Below are positions 1 to 7,891 of a stretch of 64,000 nt of DNA, piece after piece; positions within the stretch are counted from its first letter, which is position 1; every line of letters starts with the position of its first letter. Both the position numbers and the translations under genes were made by a program. Source of the DNA: Hyphomonas neptunium ATCC 15444 (GTDB lineage: Bacteria > Pseudomonadota > Alphaproteobacteria > Caulobacterales > Hyphomonadaceae); assembly GCF_000013025.1 (NCBI RefSeq), contig NC_008358.1, forward strand, positions 1,488,001 to 1,552,000, given 5' to 3'. The notes beneath the pieces were generated by a model. It did not search any database, was not told where the DNA came from, and saw only the letters and a program-made list of their open reading frames with translations.

Positions 1-509
1 GCGCGTTGGCCGGGATGTGCTCTGGCGCCCCTCCATGCTGGGCGCTGCGTTCAAGGTCACCGGAATGCGCGGGCTCTCCGCCATTCCGATGAAAGCGGAG
101 TATGCGCGCCATGACTGGTCCAGGGCGGCCCGCCGGATTGGGGTCGATATGATCCTGCCGGACGGTCGCGCTGGCCGCGACGCGGGCGTTTTACTGGGTG
201 GAGCGCTGTTACCTCGCCCGTTCGGCCGACTTTGCCCGGTCTGTGTTCAGCACTTACTATTCCGGCCGTCTCGATACCAGTGATCTTGACCAGGTGGTCC
301 GGCTCGGCGCGCGGATCGGACTGGATCCGGCCGGCCTGCTTGCCGGAGCCCGGTCTGAGGAGATCCGTCAGGCCGCCATTGCCGCCTCTGAAACCGCGCT
401 GGCCTGCGGCGTGTTCGGATCGCCGTTTTTCCGCGTGGATGGGGAAGGGTTCTGGGGCTGGGACCGGATGGCGATGATGGAGGAGTGGATACAGACAGGC
501 GGCTGGTGA
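1..509 (+). pseudogene. DsbA-fold 2-hydroxychromene-2-carboxylate isomerase-like gene, 5'-truncated by window edge and frameshifted
   Basis: Two reading frames must be joined. In frame 2 (from base 2) the protein reads WRPSMLGAAFK, TGMRGLS and then PMKAEYARHDW; in frame 3 (from about base 153) it continues VALAATRAFYWVER to GSPFFRVDG and a stop at 509. Together they follow the order of the glutathione-dependent DsbA-like isomerase family (2-hydroxychromene-2-carboxylate isomerase), including the late G-SPFF-V segment of the thioredoxin fold. Frame 3 has a TGA at 150-152, and frame 2 runs on into unrelated residues after about 164, so the shift lies between 153 and 166. It is either a real indel that kills the gene or a sequencing/assembly error. 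The N-terminus lies outside the window. Family assignment fairly sure; functional status open. Confidence 0.7.
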
Positions 510-590
510 GGTCGGGTACCGGGCCAAACCGGCTCGAAGATGGCGAGCGCCTGCCGCCATCCGTCTATCCGGTGGTCGGGCCGGAACGGT

Positions 591-1853
591 TCAGCGGCGC
601 GTCGTGACCGCTAGCCCCAGATTGAACAGGGTCACAATTTCATCCGCGATTTTCTGCGGCGAGGGCTGATCAATGTCTTCGATCCACTTCGGGATCCAGA
701 GATAGGCGCCGGCGCGCGCCAGCGTCACCGCCTTGTAGTCATGCTGACGGCGGCTGCCGTCCCGGATACCTTCTTCGGCGAGCCCCTGGGTCCTGGCAAA
801 GACTTCCCGCATACGTTTTGCCGCCCGCTTCTGCGAAACTTGCGAAAGGGTCTCCAGCCCCATCCAGCCGGCGACCGGTTGTAAGGAGCCGACCATCGCC
901 TGGGCGTTGAGGTGGGACACGATGCCGGCTTTCTCCAGGCCCGTGCGGCCGTGGGCGAGCGCATAATCAACAAAGGCATCATAGATTTCATAGCTGCGCT
1001 CCAGGCAGCTGCGCACGAGATCGTCCCGGTCACTGAAATAATGATAAACGGTCCCGCGGGTCGCGCCGAGCGCGCTCGCCACATCTTCCAGGGATACGTT
1101 GGCGACCCCGTGCCGGTTGATGAGTTGGGACCCCTTCATCAGGATCTGTTCCATCTTCAGGTCAGCGATCTTCTGATCCCCGAACCCCGCAAGGGTCACG
1201 CGCGAGAAATCATCGGCACTTTTTGTCAGGCTGAAATCCTGGGTCCGGCTGGCAGCCGATCCGAACTCTATGAAATCGGCGATGGCATCCGGGTTGCGTG
1301 CCGCCTGCCGGACCGGCAGCCAGCGATGCGACAGGCGCGAGAAGGCCAGGATGGACGGCACTATACGCGCGATCAGCTGCTCATCGCACGGACGGATATT
1401 GCCGGCCGTGATGCCTGCGCCGATCATGGCGGCGAGCCGGTCATAATTGCGGCGTCGCGCCCGTTCGATTATGGTCCGCGGGCCGTCGCTCAGGACGCCC
1501 GTATCCGTAATGAGGGCGGTCTGGTCGGCCTCCGGGGAGAGGCTGAGGCGGATGAAGTCGAGGACCTGGGGCAGGCCGGCATCTGCCTCACAGGCAAGGT
1601 CGAGGCGTTCGGTCTCTGCTTCACAGCTGCGCTGATAACACCGGAAGATCAGGTCCTCGCGATCGGCGACATAGTGATAGAATGTGGCGCGCCCGACACC
1701 CATGCGGCGGGCAAGATCGCCGAACCCCACAGACCCGACGCCCTGTTCATTGAACATCGAGGCGGCCTCCCGGAGGATGGCCTCCTGCTTGGACGCTTTC
1801 CTCGAGGCGGGGGTCGCTTCGCGGTCGGGGACGGCTCGCAGTCTCGCCTTCAT
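591..1853 (-). CDS. TetR/AcrR-type regulator with two tandem TetR domains
   Basis: 420 residues, about twice the usual TetR length (190-220). There are two separate TetR DNA-binding domains. The first, near residues 23-70, contains FGDLARRMGVGRATFYHYV and DREDL; the second, near 230-280, contains VSLEDVASALGATRGTVYHYF and DRDDL. Each is followed by a helical ligand-type half of about 140 residues. One chain could thus form an intramolecular pseudo-dimer. It is divergent from the TonB-dependent receptor gene at 2094, and the shared 240-bp intergenic region carries a 19-nt direct repeat that could be its operator. Probably a repressor of that receptor and of its own gene; ligand unknown. Start chosen at the only ATG ahead of the first helix-turn-helix. 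Confidence 0.9.
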   Translation of the reverse strand: MKARLRAVPDREATPASRKASKQEAILREAASMFNEQGVGSVGFGDLARRMGVGRATFYHYVADREDLIFRCYQRSCEAETERLDLACEADAGLPQVLDFIRLSLSPEADQTALITDTGVLSDGPRTIIERARRRNYDRLAAMIGAGITAGNIRPCDEQLIARIVPSILAFSRLSHRWLPVRQAARNPDAIADFIEFGSAASRTQDFSLTKSADDFSRVTLAGFGDQKIADLKMEQILMKGSQLINRHGVANVSLEDVASALGATRGTVYHYFSDRDDLVRSCLERSYEIYDAFVDYALAHGRTGLEKAGIVSHLNAQAMVGSLQPVAGWMGLETLSQVSQKRAAKRMREVFARTQGLAEEGIRDGSRRQHDYKAVTLARAGAYLWIPKWIEDIDQPSPQKIADEIVTLFNLGLAVTTRR

Positions 1854-1975
1854 GAGGAATTCCGATCGGGACGGGTGGGGGCAGGGCAGCTTTCAGGCCG
1901 GCCCAGTCTTTCACTCCCGCCCGCGTCAATCAAGACGCGGGCGGTCGCGGGTCCGGGCATCAGAAAATAAAAACC

Positions 1976-1994
1976 TACAAAGATGTCGAAAATG
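1976..1994 (+). promoter_or_regulatory. Candidate operator, copy 1 (TACAAAGATGTCGAAAATG)
   Basis: First of two 19-nt direct repeats in the divergent region between the double TetR gene and the TonB-dependent receptor gene. It matches the copy at 2032-2050 in 18 of 19 positions. Its core, extended a few bases, reads TGTCGAAAATGTTGACA, which is partly palindromic. The 56-bp offset is a little over five helical turns. Operator role is inferred from position and repetition. Confidence 0.5.
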
Positions 1995-2031
1995 TTGACA
2001 GGCCGTGATTCGACACGCAGAAACTCAAACA

Positions 2032-2050
2032 TACATAGATGTCGAAAATG
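2032..2050 (+). promoter_or_regulatory. Candidate operator, copy 2 (TACATAGATGTCGAAAATG)
   Basis: Second copy of the 19-nt direct repeat, with one mismatch to the copy at 1976. It sits 44 nt before the receptor start codon, where a bound regulator would block transcription. It lies upstream of the ribosome binding site GGGAGGAA near 2081-2088. Confidence 0.5.
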
Positions 2051-2093
2051 GCATGACCGGTGAAAACACCGGCAGATCCCCGGGAGGAACTCA

Positions 2094-4463
2094 ATGTCGC
2101 GCTTTGCGAACCGCATATTCTGTAGTGTGGCTGTCCTGGCCCTCTTAAGCCCCGCTGGCCTGGCGCAGGCCCGGCCGGCTGAGCCCGAAGAGGCGCAGGC
2201 AACCATGAACACGGTCGTCGTCACCGCGCGGAAACGCGACGAACTCATCGGAGACGTGCCGACCGCGATTTCCGCCTTCGGATCCGAAGAGATCGCGCGG
2301 CTGAATCTCGTCAGCATCGATGACCTGGCAAGCTTTACGCCCGGCCTGCAGACCGCAGAAAGCTCGGTCTCCTCGGGCGGCTCGATTGCCCTGCGCGGGG
2401 TCGGGTCAGGGTCCTCTAACTATCTCGGCGATCAGGCGGTCTCGATCAATGTTGACGGGATGCAGATCGGGACGCTGAACATCCGCAAGGCGGCCCAGAT
2501 TGACCTGGAGCAGATCGAAATCCTTCGCGGACCTCAGGCGCTGTTCTTCGGCAAGAACAGCCCGGGCGGGGTGATCTCGATGAAAACGGCCGATCCCACG
2601 CCTGACCGGCTTCTCGCGCTTGAGACCGGCTACGAAGCCGTGTCTCAGGACGCCTACTATCAGGCGCTCTATTCTGCGCCGGTCTCCGACACCGTCGGTG
2701 TTCGCCTCGTTGCGCGCTACTCTGATCTCAATGGCTATTTCAAGGTAAAGTCGGTCCCCGCGAACGGCGATCCGCTGGTAACGCCGGCGCCCGTCAGCCG
2801 CTGGCCATCGGGGGAGGAATTCTTCGCCCGCGCCACAGTGGTGGTTGACGCGACCGAGGCCCTGCGCCTCAAGGGCAAGCTGACCTTCAACGAGTCGAAG
2901 ATCGAAGGTGGCTCGATCATGGCCCAGCAGCGGATTGCATGCCCGCTCGGCGCGCCGCAGCTGCAGCCGGATTTTCCGTGTAAGGCGGACCGTGACATCT
3001 ATGTAGGCAACGGCCGGCCCGAAGATGTGGCGCTGGCAGCAGGCGCCCCGAGCCGCAACGGGATCGGTTTTCGCAACAACCAGCAGATCCTCGGGACCCT
3101 TCAGGCGGACTATAAAGTGTCGCCCGATCTGACGCTGACGTCGGTGACGGGCTATTACCTCTTCGATGAAGTGAATGCCCATGATGCTTCAATCGGCCCG
3201 CGCGCTGTTTTGCTGGTGCCTTACCTGCCTTTCGAGATGCGCCAGTTCAGCCAGGAAGTTCGCCTCGCATCTGACTGGGACGCGCCTGTGAACTTCACGA
3301 CGGGCGTTTTCTATGAGACCCGCGACACCTACGGTGCCCAGGACGCGGTTATAACGGCCTTCCCGCCAGCGCCATTTGCCATCGGTCAGGAACAGACCTT
3401 CCAGGACCAGGAAGCCTTCTCCGCCTTTGCCCAGCTGATCTGGGATGTGACAGACCGGCTCGAAGTCTCCGGTGGCCTGCGTTACTCCGAAGAGGATAAG
3501 AGCCTGCGCTTTTTCCGCCGCGGCGTGGACGTTACCGGAAATCTCGTCCGCGACAGTCTGAGCTTTGACAATGTGTCCCCCGAGCTCACCGTTTCCTATG
3601 ATGTGACAGACGACATCATGGTGTTCGGATCGTACAAGGAAGGGTTCAAATCCGGCGGATTTGATGGCGGGTTCACCAACGGCGCCATTGCTGCCGGTAA
3701 CTTTGCCAATACGTTCGATGAGGAAACCGTGACAGGCTTTGAGGGCGGGGTGAAGGCCACGCTGTTCGATCAGCTGGTCGTCAATCTCACCGCGTATGAG
3801 TATGATTATGATGACCTCCAGGTCGGTGCCTTCGATCCGGATTCTATCTCTTTCAAAGTGCTCAATGCGGCTGCGGCGAAAGTGCGGGGCATCGAGGCGG
3901 ACTTTAACTGGCAGACCCCGGCTGAAGGACTGTTCCTTCGGGGCTCCCTGGCTCTGAACGACGCAAAATTCGAGGACTTCCTGTCGGGCTGCTATCTTGG
4001 CCAGACCGTGGTGTTAGGCTGCAACATCAATCTCAATCCGGTTACCGGCGCCTTCCTGCAGCAGGACCTCTCTGGCCGGCAGATGAACAACGCCCCGGAC
4101 ACGGCGGCCACCGGGGGTATTCTTTACAGCGGGCAGCTCGGCAACGGGCTTGGGTTCGACCTGGCCTTCGATGCCACCTACTCAAGCGACTATTATGCCA
4201 ATCTGCGCCAGTCTCCGCTCGACCTGCAGAAAGCTTATACCAAGCTGAATGCTTCCCTCCGCCTCTTCGGAGACGATGACCGCTGGGAAGTTTCGCTGCT
4301 GGGCCGCAACCTGACGGATGAGTATACGTTCAATGCCTCAGCGCCCATCACTCTGACGGGCGGGGGCAGTGGTATTGCGACAGCCATCTCCGGCGATCAG
4401 AGCGCGGTCGTCTCCCGGGGCCGGGAAGTGTTCCTGAAATTCACCTGGCGGCCCGTTCGCTAG
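2094..4463 (+). CDS. TonB-dependent outer-membrane receptor
   Basis: 789 residues, the usual size for the family. A cleavable signal peptide ends near residue 26 (AGLAQA). A TonB-box-like segment NTVVVTARK follows, then the plug domain with ALRGVG, EQIEILRGPQALFFGKNSPGG and KTADP, and then a 22-strand barrel with the typical FKSGGFDGG and LNATAYEYDYDDLQVG-like repeats. The plug sequence LYG/FFGKN(S/T)PGG is of the kind found in the large catabolic or siderophore-uptake receptors of Hyphomonadaceae and sphingomonads. It imports an unknown substrate across the outer membrane using TonB/ExbBD energy. A strong ribosome binding site (GGGAGGAA) precedes the ATG. Divergent from the double TetR gene. 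Confidence 0.93.
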   Translation: MSRFANRIFCSVAVLALLSPAGLAQARPAEPEEAQATMNTVVVTARKRDELIGDVPTAISAFGSEEIARLNLVSIDDLASFTPGLQTAESSVSSGGSIALRGVGSGSSNYLGDQAVSINVDGMQIGTLNIRKAAQIDLEQIEILRGPQALFFGKNSPGGVISMKTADPTPDRLLALETGYEAVSQDAYYQALYSAPVSDTVGVRLVARYSDLNGYFKVKSVPANGDPLVTPAPVSRWPSGEEFFARATVVVDATEALRLKGKLTFNESKIEGGSIMAQQRIACPLGAPQLQPDFPCKADRDIYVGNGRPEDVALAAGAPSRNGIGFRNNQQILGTLQADYKVSPDLTLTSVTGYYLFDEVNAHDASIGPRAVLLVPYLPFEMRQFSQEVRLASDWDAPVNFTTGVFYETRDTYGAQDAVITAFPPAPFAIGQEQTFQDQEAFSAFAQLIWDVTDRLEVSGGLRYSEEDKSLRFFRRGVDVTGNLVRDSLSFDNVSPELTVSYDVTDDIMVFGSYKEGFKSGGFDGGFTNGAIAAGNFANTFDEETVTGFEGGVKATLFDQLVVNLTAYEYDYDDLQVGAFDPDSISFKVLNAAAAKVRGIEADFNWQTPAEGLFLRGSLALNDAKFEDFLSGCYLGQTVVLGCNINLNPVTGAFLQQDLSGRQMNNAPDTAATGGILYSGQLGNGLGFDLAFDATYSSDYYANLRQSPLDLQKAYTKLNASLRLFGDDDRWEVSLLGRNLTDEYTFNASAPITLTGGGSGIATAISGDQSAVVSRGREVFLKFTWRPVR

Positions 4464-4473
4464 GCTGCCTGAA

Positions 4474-4514
4474 GCGCCGGCGCAGCGCCTCCCGTCTGCG
4501 CCGGCGCCCCTTTT
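4474..4514 (+). terminator. Hairpin terminator after the first TonB-dependent receptor
   Basis: A perfect 12-bp stem (GCGCCGGCGCAG at 4474-4485 with CTGCGCCGGCGC at 4496-4507), a 10-nt loop, then CCCTTTTCC. The T-run is short, so termination may be partial, and the serine-hydrolase gene starts 35 nt further on. Confidence 0.6.
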
Positions 4515-4548
4515 CCTGATGATGCGATCTAACGGAGACAAGCCGAAG

Positions 4549-5844
4549 ATGACCCATTTCCTCAATCCTCTGCGCCGGGCAATGGCTGCAGGCGGGACAG
4601 CCCTCCTGGCGTCCTGCGCGTCTCTCGAAACCGCCGGTCTGGGGGGAGCGGAAACACGCCGCCTTACGCCGGCCCGTATCGAAGCGCTGGACGCGGCTGT
4701 CACGCAGCAGGTTGGCACAGGCGAGATCCCGGGCGCGCTGGTGGTCATCGCGGAAGGCGGAGAGGTGACCTATTCCCGCTCAATGGGGTTTGCCAGCCTG
4801 GAAGATCAGCGGCCCGTCACAGAAGACACGCTTTTCCGTTTTTATTCGATGACCAAGCCAATCACCTGCGCCACGGTCATGACCCTGTATGACGACGGCC
4901 TGATCGATCTCGATACGCCGATCAGCAAGTATCTTCCGGAATTTTCAGAAATGTCCGTGCGGACCGAGGCGGGCATTGTGCCGGCAACGCGCCCGATCAC
5001 CATCCGTCATCTGATGACCCATACATCCGGCCTGACTTACGCCATACTGCCAGGGCCGGTTCAGGCCGATTATGCTGCCGCAGACGTTTTTGCCATTGAA
5101 AACCGGACTTCAGAAACGCTCGAAGCGCACGTCAGGCGCCTTGCCAGGCTGCCCCTTGTCGCAGAACCCGGAACCGTCTGGAACTATGGGGAATCCATGG
5201 GTGTCCTCGGCCGCCTGGTGGAAGTTGTGTCGGGAAAATCCTTCGGGGCGTATATGCGGGAGCGGATCCTCGCCCCGCTTTCCATGGATGATACGGGCTT
5301 CTATGTCCCGCCCGAGAAGCGCGAACGCCTCGCCGAGCTTTACCATCTGAGCCAGGATCGCACCCTCAGCAATGCGCAGGACCAGGCGGTGTATGGTGGC
5401 AGCTACCTGGAGAAACCCCTTCTCGAATATGGCGGCGCCGGGCTCGTCGGGACAGCTTCCGATTACATGAACTTTGCGCAGATGCTGCTCGCGGCAGGCC
5501 GCTTTGGGGATGCGCAGGTTCTCAGCAGCGAGGCTGTCACGATGATGACCTCCAACCAGCTGGATGCCTCATTCGGGGACGCGCCGCTCGCGGCTTCGGG
5601 CCGGGGAGAAGGTACGGGATTTGGCCTGTGCGGTTATGTTAATACGGCCCGGCCGCCGGGCGCGGCGCCGGGCGCGATCGGCGAGTATGGCTGGAGTGGG
5701 TGGGCCAGTACAGCGTTCTGGATTGATCCGCAGAATGATCTTGCCGGTCTCGTCTTTACCCAGGTGATCCCGGATGACATCGGATCGGTTGCCCTCAGCA
5801 GCAGTGTGCGAGAGGCGGTTTATAATCCTGTCAAAGGCGAATGA
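4549..5844 (+). CDS. Serine hydrolase of the class C beta-lactamase / family VIII esterase fold, predicted lipoprotein
   Basis: 431 residues from ATG 4549. An in-frame ATG 30 nt upstream lacks a ribosome binding site, whereas 4549 has GGAG 11 nt before it. The N-terminus is a lipoprotein signal with lipobox LASC (Cys23 in this numbering). The catalytic SxxK motif is Ser-Met-Thr-Lys in FRFYSMTKPIT (about residues 100-103), and the second-motif tyrosine is in VWNYGES. Family members hydrolyse ester or amide bonds, often of small acyl substrates or peptides; true beta-lactamase activity is uncommon in this branch. It lies just behind a TonB-dependent receptor, so processing an imported ester is plausible but not shown. 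Confidence 0.88.
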   Translation: MTHFLNPLRRAMAAGGTALLASCASLETAGLGGAETRRLTPARIEALDAAVTQQVGTGEIPGALVVIAEGGEVTYSRSMGFASLEDQRPVTEDTLFRFYSMTKPITCATVMTLYDDGLIDLDTPISKYLPEFSEMSVRTEAGIVPATRPITIRHLMTHTSGLTYAILPGPVQADYAAADVFAIENRTSETLEAHVRRLARLPLVAEPGTVWNYGESMGVLGRLVEVVSGKSFGAYMRERILAPLSMDDTGFYVPPEKRERLAELYHLSQDRTLSNAQDQAVYGGSYLEKPLLEYGGAGLVGTASDYMNFAQMLLAAGRFGDAQVLSSEAVTMMTSNQLDASFGDAPLAASGRGEGTGFGLCGYVNTARPPGAAPGAIGEYGWSGWASTAFWIDPQNDLAGLVFTQVIPDDIGSVALSSSVREAVYNPVKGE

Positions 5845-6074
5845 CAGAGCCCGCCTCAGCTCATTTGCTGACACCCTGCAGCGCTTGCGAATGCTGACTG
5901 ACAGGTCCGAAATACCGGGGCAATCGAGACGGACGGTGTTGCGCTGCCAGGGAATGTCGGCGTAACAGAAGGTTCGGCCCGGAACGGCGCCCAGCCGGGC
6001 CAGGCCCTCCGACGGGCTGTTCCGGCAAGGCGGTGTGCATCAGGGAACGGCGTGAAACGGCGGCCGGATTGTTC

Positions 6075-6995
6075 ATGAATGTTGACTGGCTTGAAGATTA
6101 TCTGGCGTTGATCGAAGCGGGCGGATTTGCGCGCGCAGCCGAGCGAAGGGCGATGACCCAGCCGACCTTCAGTCGGCGCATACGTGCGCTGGAGGATTGG
6201 GTCGGCGTTACCCTGATCGACCGGGGCACACATACGATGCGCCTGACTCCGGCAGGGGAGCGTTTCAAGACGGTTGCCGAGCTGGCGACGCGGCAGCTGC
6301 AGCTGGGCCGCGAAGAGGCGCGCGCGGTCGCAAAGGCGTCGTCGGAGACCCTGCGCTTTGCCGCAACGCATGCGCTTTCGCTTACTTTCTTTCCAAACTG
6401 GCTGCGCCAGCTGGAGAAAGACGAGCCGGCAACGGTGACCGTTGAGCTGACGGCCGATCATATGGTGGCGTGTGAGCGACTGATGATTGAGGGACGGGCC
6501 CAGTTTCTGCTCTGTCACCACCATGAGGCGGCGCCGACGCGTCTTGGCAGGGATTTCCGATCGGTACTTCTGGGCGGGGATGTCCTGTTGCCGGTGATAT
6601 CTCCGCAGCTGGCGGCTGAAACCCCGCCGGAAAAGGCACCCCAGCTGGCATTGTCACCGGAGTCCGGCATGGGCCGAATTCTTGCCGCCGCCTGGGCGAT
6701 GACCGGGCGCGAGCCTCCGTCCATGCCTGCGTTTACGTCCCATCTCGCGAGCGTCCTGACAGCGATGGCGCGGAACGGGCGCGGGGTCGCGTGGACGGCG
6801 CTGAGCCTGGTGAGCGAGGACATCTCGACCGGAAAGCTGATGCGGGCGGGCACCCCGGAGCAGGATGTGCCGATCGAGATCCGGTTATGGCGGCCCGCTA
6901 CCCGTCAGTCTCCTGCCGCCGAGGCGCTCTGGTCGAAGATTCTGAAAAGCCAGAAGTCCGCATTGTCTGCCGGGCAGACAACAAATGATCCGTAG
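6075..6995 (+). CDS. LysR-family transcriptional regulator
   Basis: 306 residues if started at ATG 6075 (MNVDWLEDYLALIEAGG), where the conserved LysR N-terminus begins; an upstream ATG at 6033 would add 14 unrelated residues. Residues 1-60 form the winged helix-turn-helix (FARAAERRAMTQPTFSRRIRALEDWVG), and the rest is a substrate-binding-protein-like effector domain. The 230-bp region upstream holds no gene. It converges with the Crp/Fnr gene, ten bases apart. Target unknown; the serine hydrolase upstream and the catabolic cluster downstream are candidates. Confidence 0.9.
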   Translation: MNVDWLEDYLALIEAGGFARAAERRAMTQPTFSRRIRALEDWVGVTLIDRGTHTMRLTPAGERFKTVAELATRQLQLGREEARAVAKASSETLRFAATHALSLTFFPNWLRQLEKDEPATVTVELTADHMVACERLMIEGRAQFLLCHHHEAAPTRLGRDFRSVLLGGDVLLPVISPQLAAETPPEKAPQLALSPESGMGRILAAAWAMTGREPPSMPAFTSHLASVLTAMARNGRGVAWTALSLVSEDISTGKLMRAGTPEQDVPIEIRLWRPATRQSPAAEALWSKILKSQKSALSAGQTTNDP

Positions 6996-7005
6996 ACGGT
7001 GATCC

Positions 7006-7707
7006 TTATGTTAGCAGGTCCGGAACGTCCTCTGCCGGAGCGAGCGTTCTGAGCAGGGCCATATCCAACACGGTCCAGGCGCCTTGCGATTTCGATATCA
7101 GGTTGCGGCGTTTGAGGAGGGATATTTCCTTCTGGACAGTCTGGCGAGTGAGGCCAAGGAAACTGGACAGTTCCCCAATCGTGATAGGGATATCAATGGC
7201 GCGGCGGCCGCCGATCTGGGGTGTTTCGCTCATCTCTGCCAGATTGCGCAGGACCAGGGCAACCCTTTGGGCGACCGTCGTTTCATTCTGCTTTTCCCGA
7301 TAGGCAATCATGGAGCTGAGGGCGGTCGCGAATTTTCGGCAGAGCGCTTCGGGAATGGACGGGTAGGTACGGTAGAGCTCGTCAAAGTCGTTCTGTTTCA
7401 GGAAACCGATGCGCGCAGGGCTGGCGGCAATCGTTGTGTGATGGTGCGGGCGTCGGGCAATCAGGGTCGATTCCCCAAAGCTGTTGCCGCGAATGTAGAT
7501 CAGCAGCAGGGATTGCTCCCCATCCGGGCGATCCGCCAGCAGTTTGATGTAGCCGGACTGGACCTGGTACATGCCCTCTGCGGGCTGACCGCTTTCCTTA
7601 ATGGTCTCGCCGGGCTCAAGGTCACGGTAAACGAACCGATTGCGTATAGCGTCCCGCGCCGGGGCGGGGAGCTCATTTATCCAGTTAAGCTGACCTGCAA
7701 TATGCAT
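7006..7707 (-). CDS. Crp/Fnr-family transcriptional regulator
   Basis: 233 residues from ATG 7707, which has AGGAGG (CAGGAGGAC) six bases before it; the open frame extends 147 codons further upstream without homology. The N-terminal cyclic-nucleotide-binding-like beta roll includes LEPGETIKESGQPAEGMYQV and GNSFGESTLI. The C-terminal winged helix includes GELSSFLGLTRQTVQKEISLL. There is no N-terminal cysteine cluster, so it is not an FNR-type oxygen sensor. Divergent from the TonB-dependent receptor at 7892 across a 184-bp gap, which suggests it controls that receptor. Confidence 0.88.
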   Translation of the reverse strand: MHIAGQLNWINELPAPARDAIRNRFVYRDLEPGETIKESGQPAEGMYQVQSGYIKLLADRPDGEQSLLLIYIRGNSFGESTLIARRPHHHTTIAASPARIGFLKQNDFDELYRTYPSIPEALCRKFATALSSMIAYREKQNETTVAQRVALVLRNLAEMSETPQIGGRRAIDIPITIGELSSFLGLTRQTVQKEISLLKRRNLISKSQGAWTVLDMALLRTLAPAEDVPDLLT

Positions 7708-7891
7708 GGCGTCCTCCTGAACACGGTCTGCCCCGGGGGCGCTGTGAGGGCAAACCCCTTCGGCATATCCGGACAGAACGCCTTTTATCCGAAAATGTAA
7801 AATCCTTGCCACGTGAAAGACCGTTCCCTGGCCTATGCAAAGCGCGATGGCGGGCAACACGCCGTATGAAATGTACCGGGAGGAGTACCCT

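Noticed and set aside
4549-5844. Naming the serine hydrolase a beta-lactamase
   Set aside because: The SxxK motif alone is shared with esterases and peptidases of this fold; the KTG-type third motif is not clear and the neighbours suggest metabolism rather than resistance.
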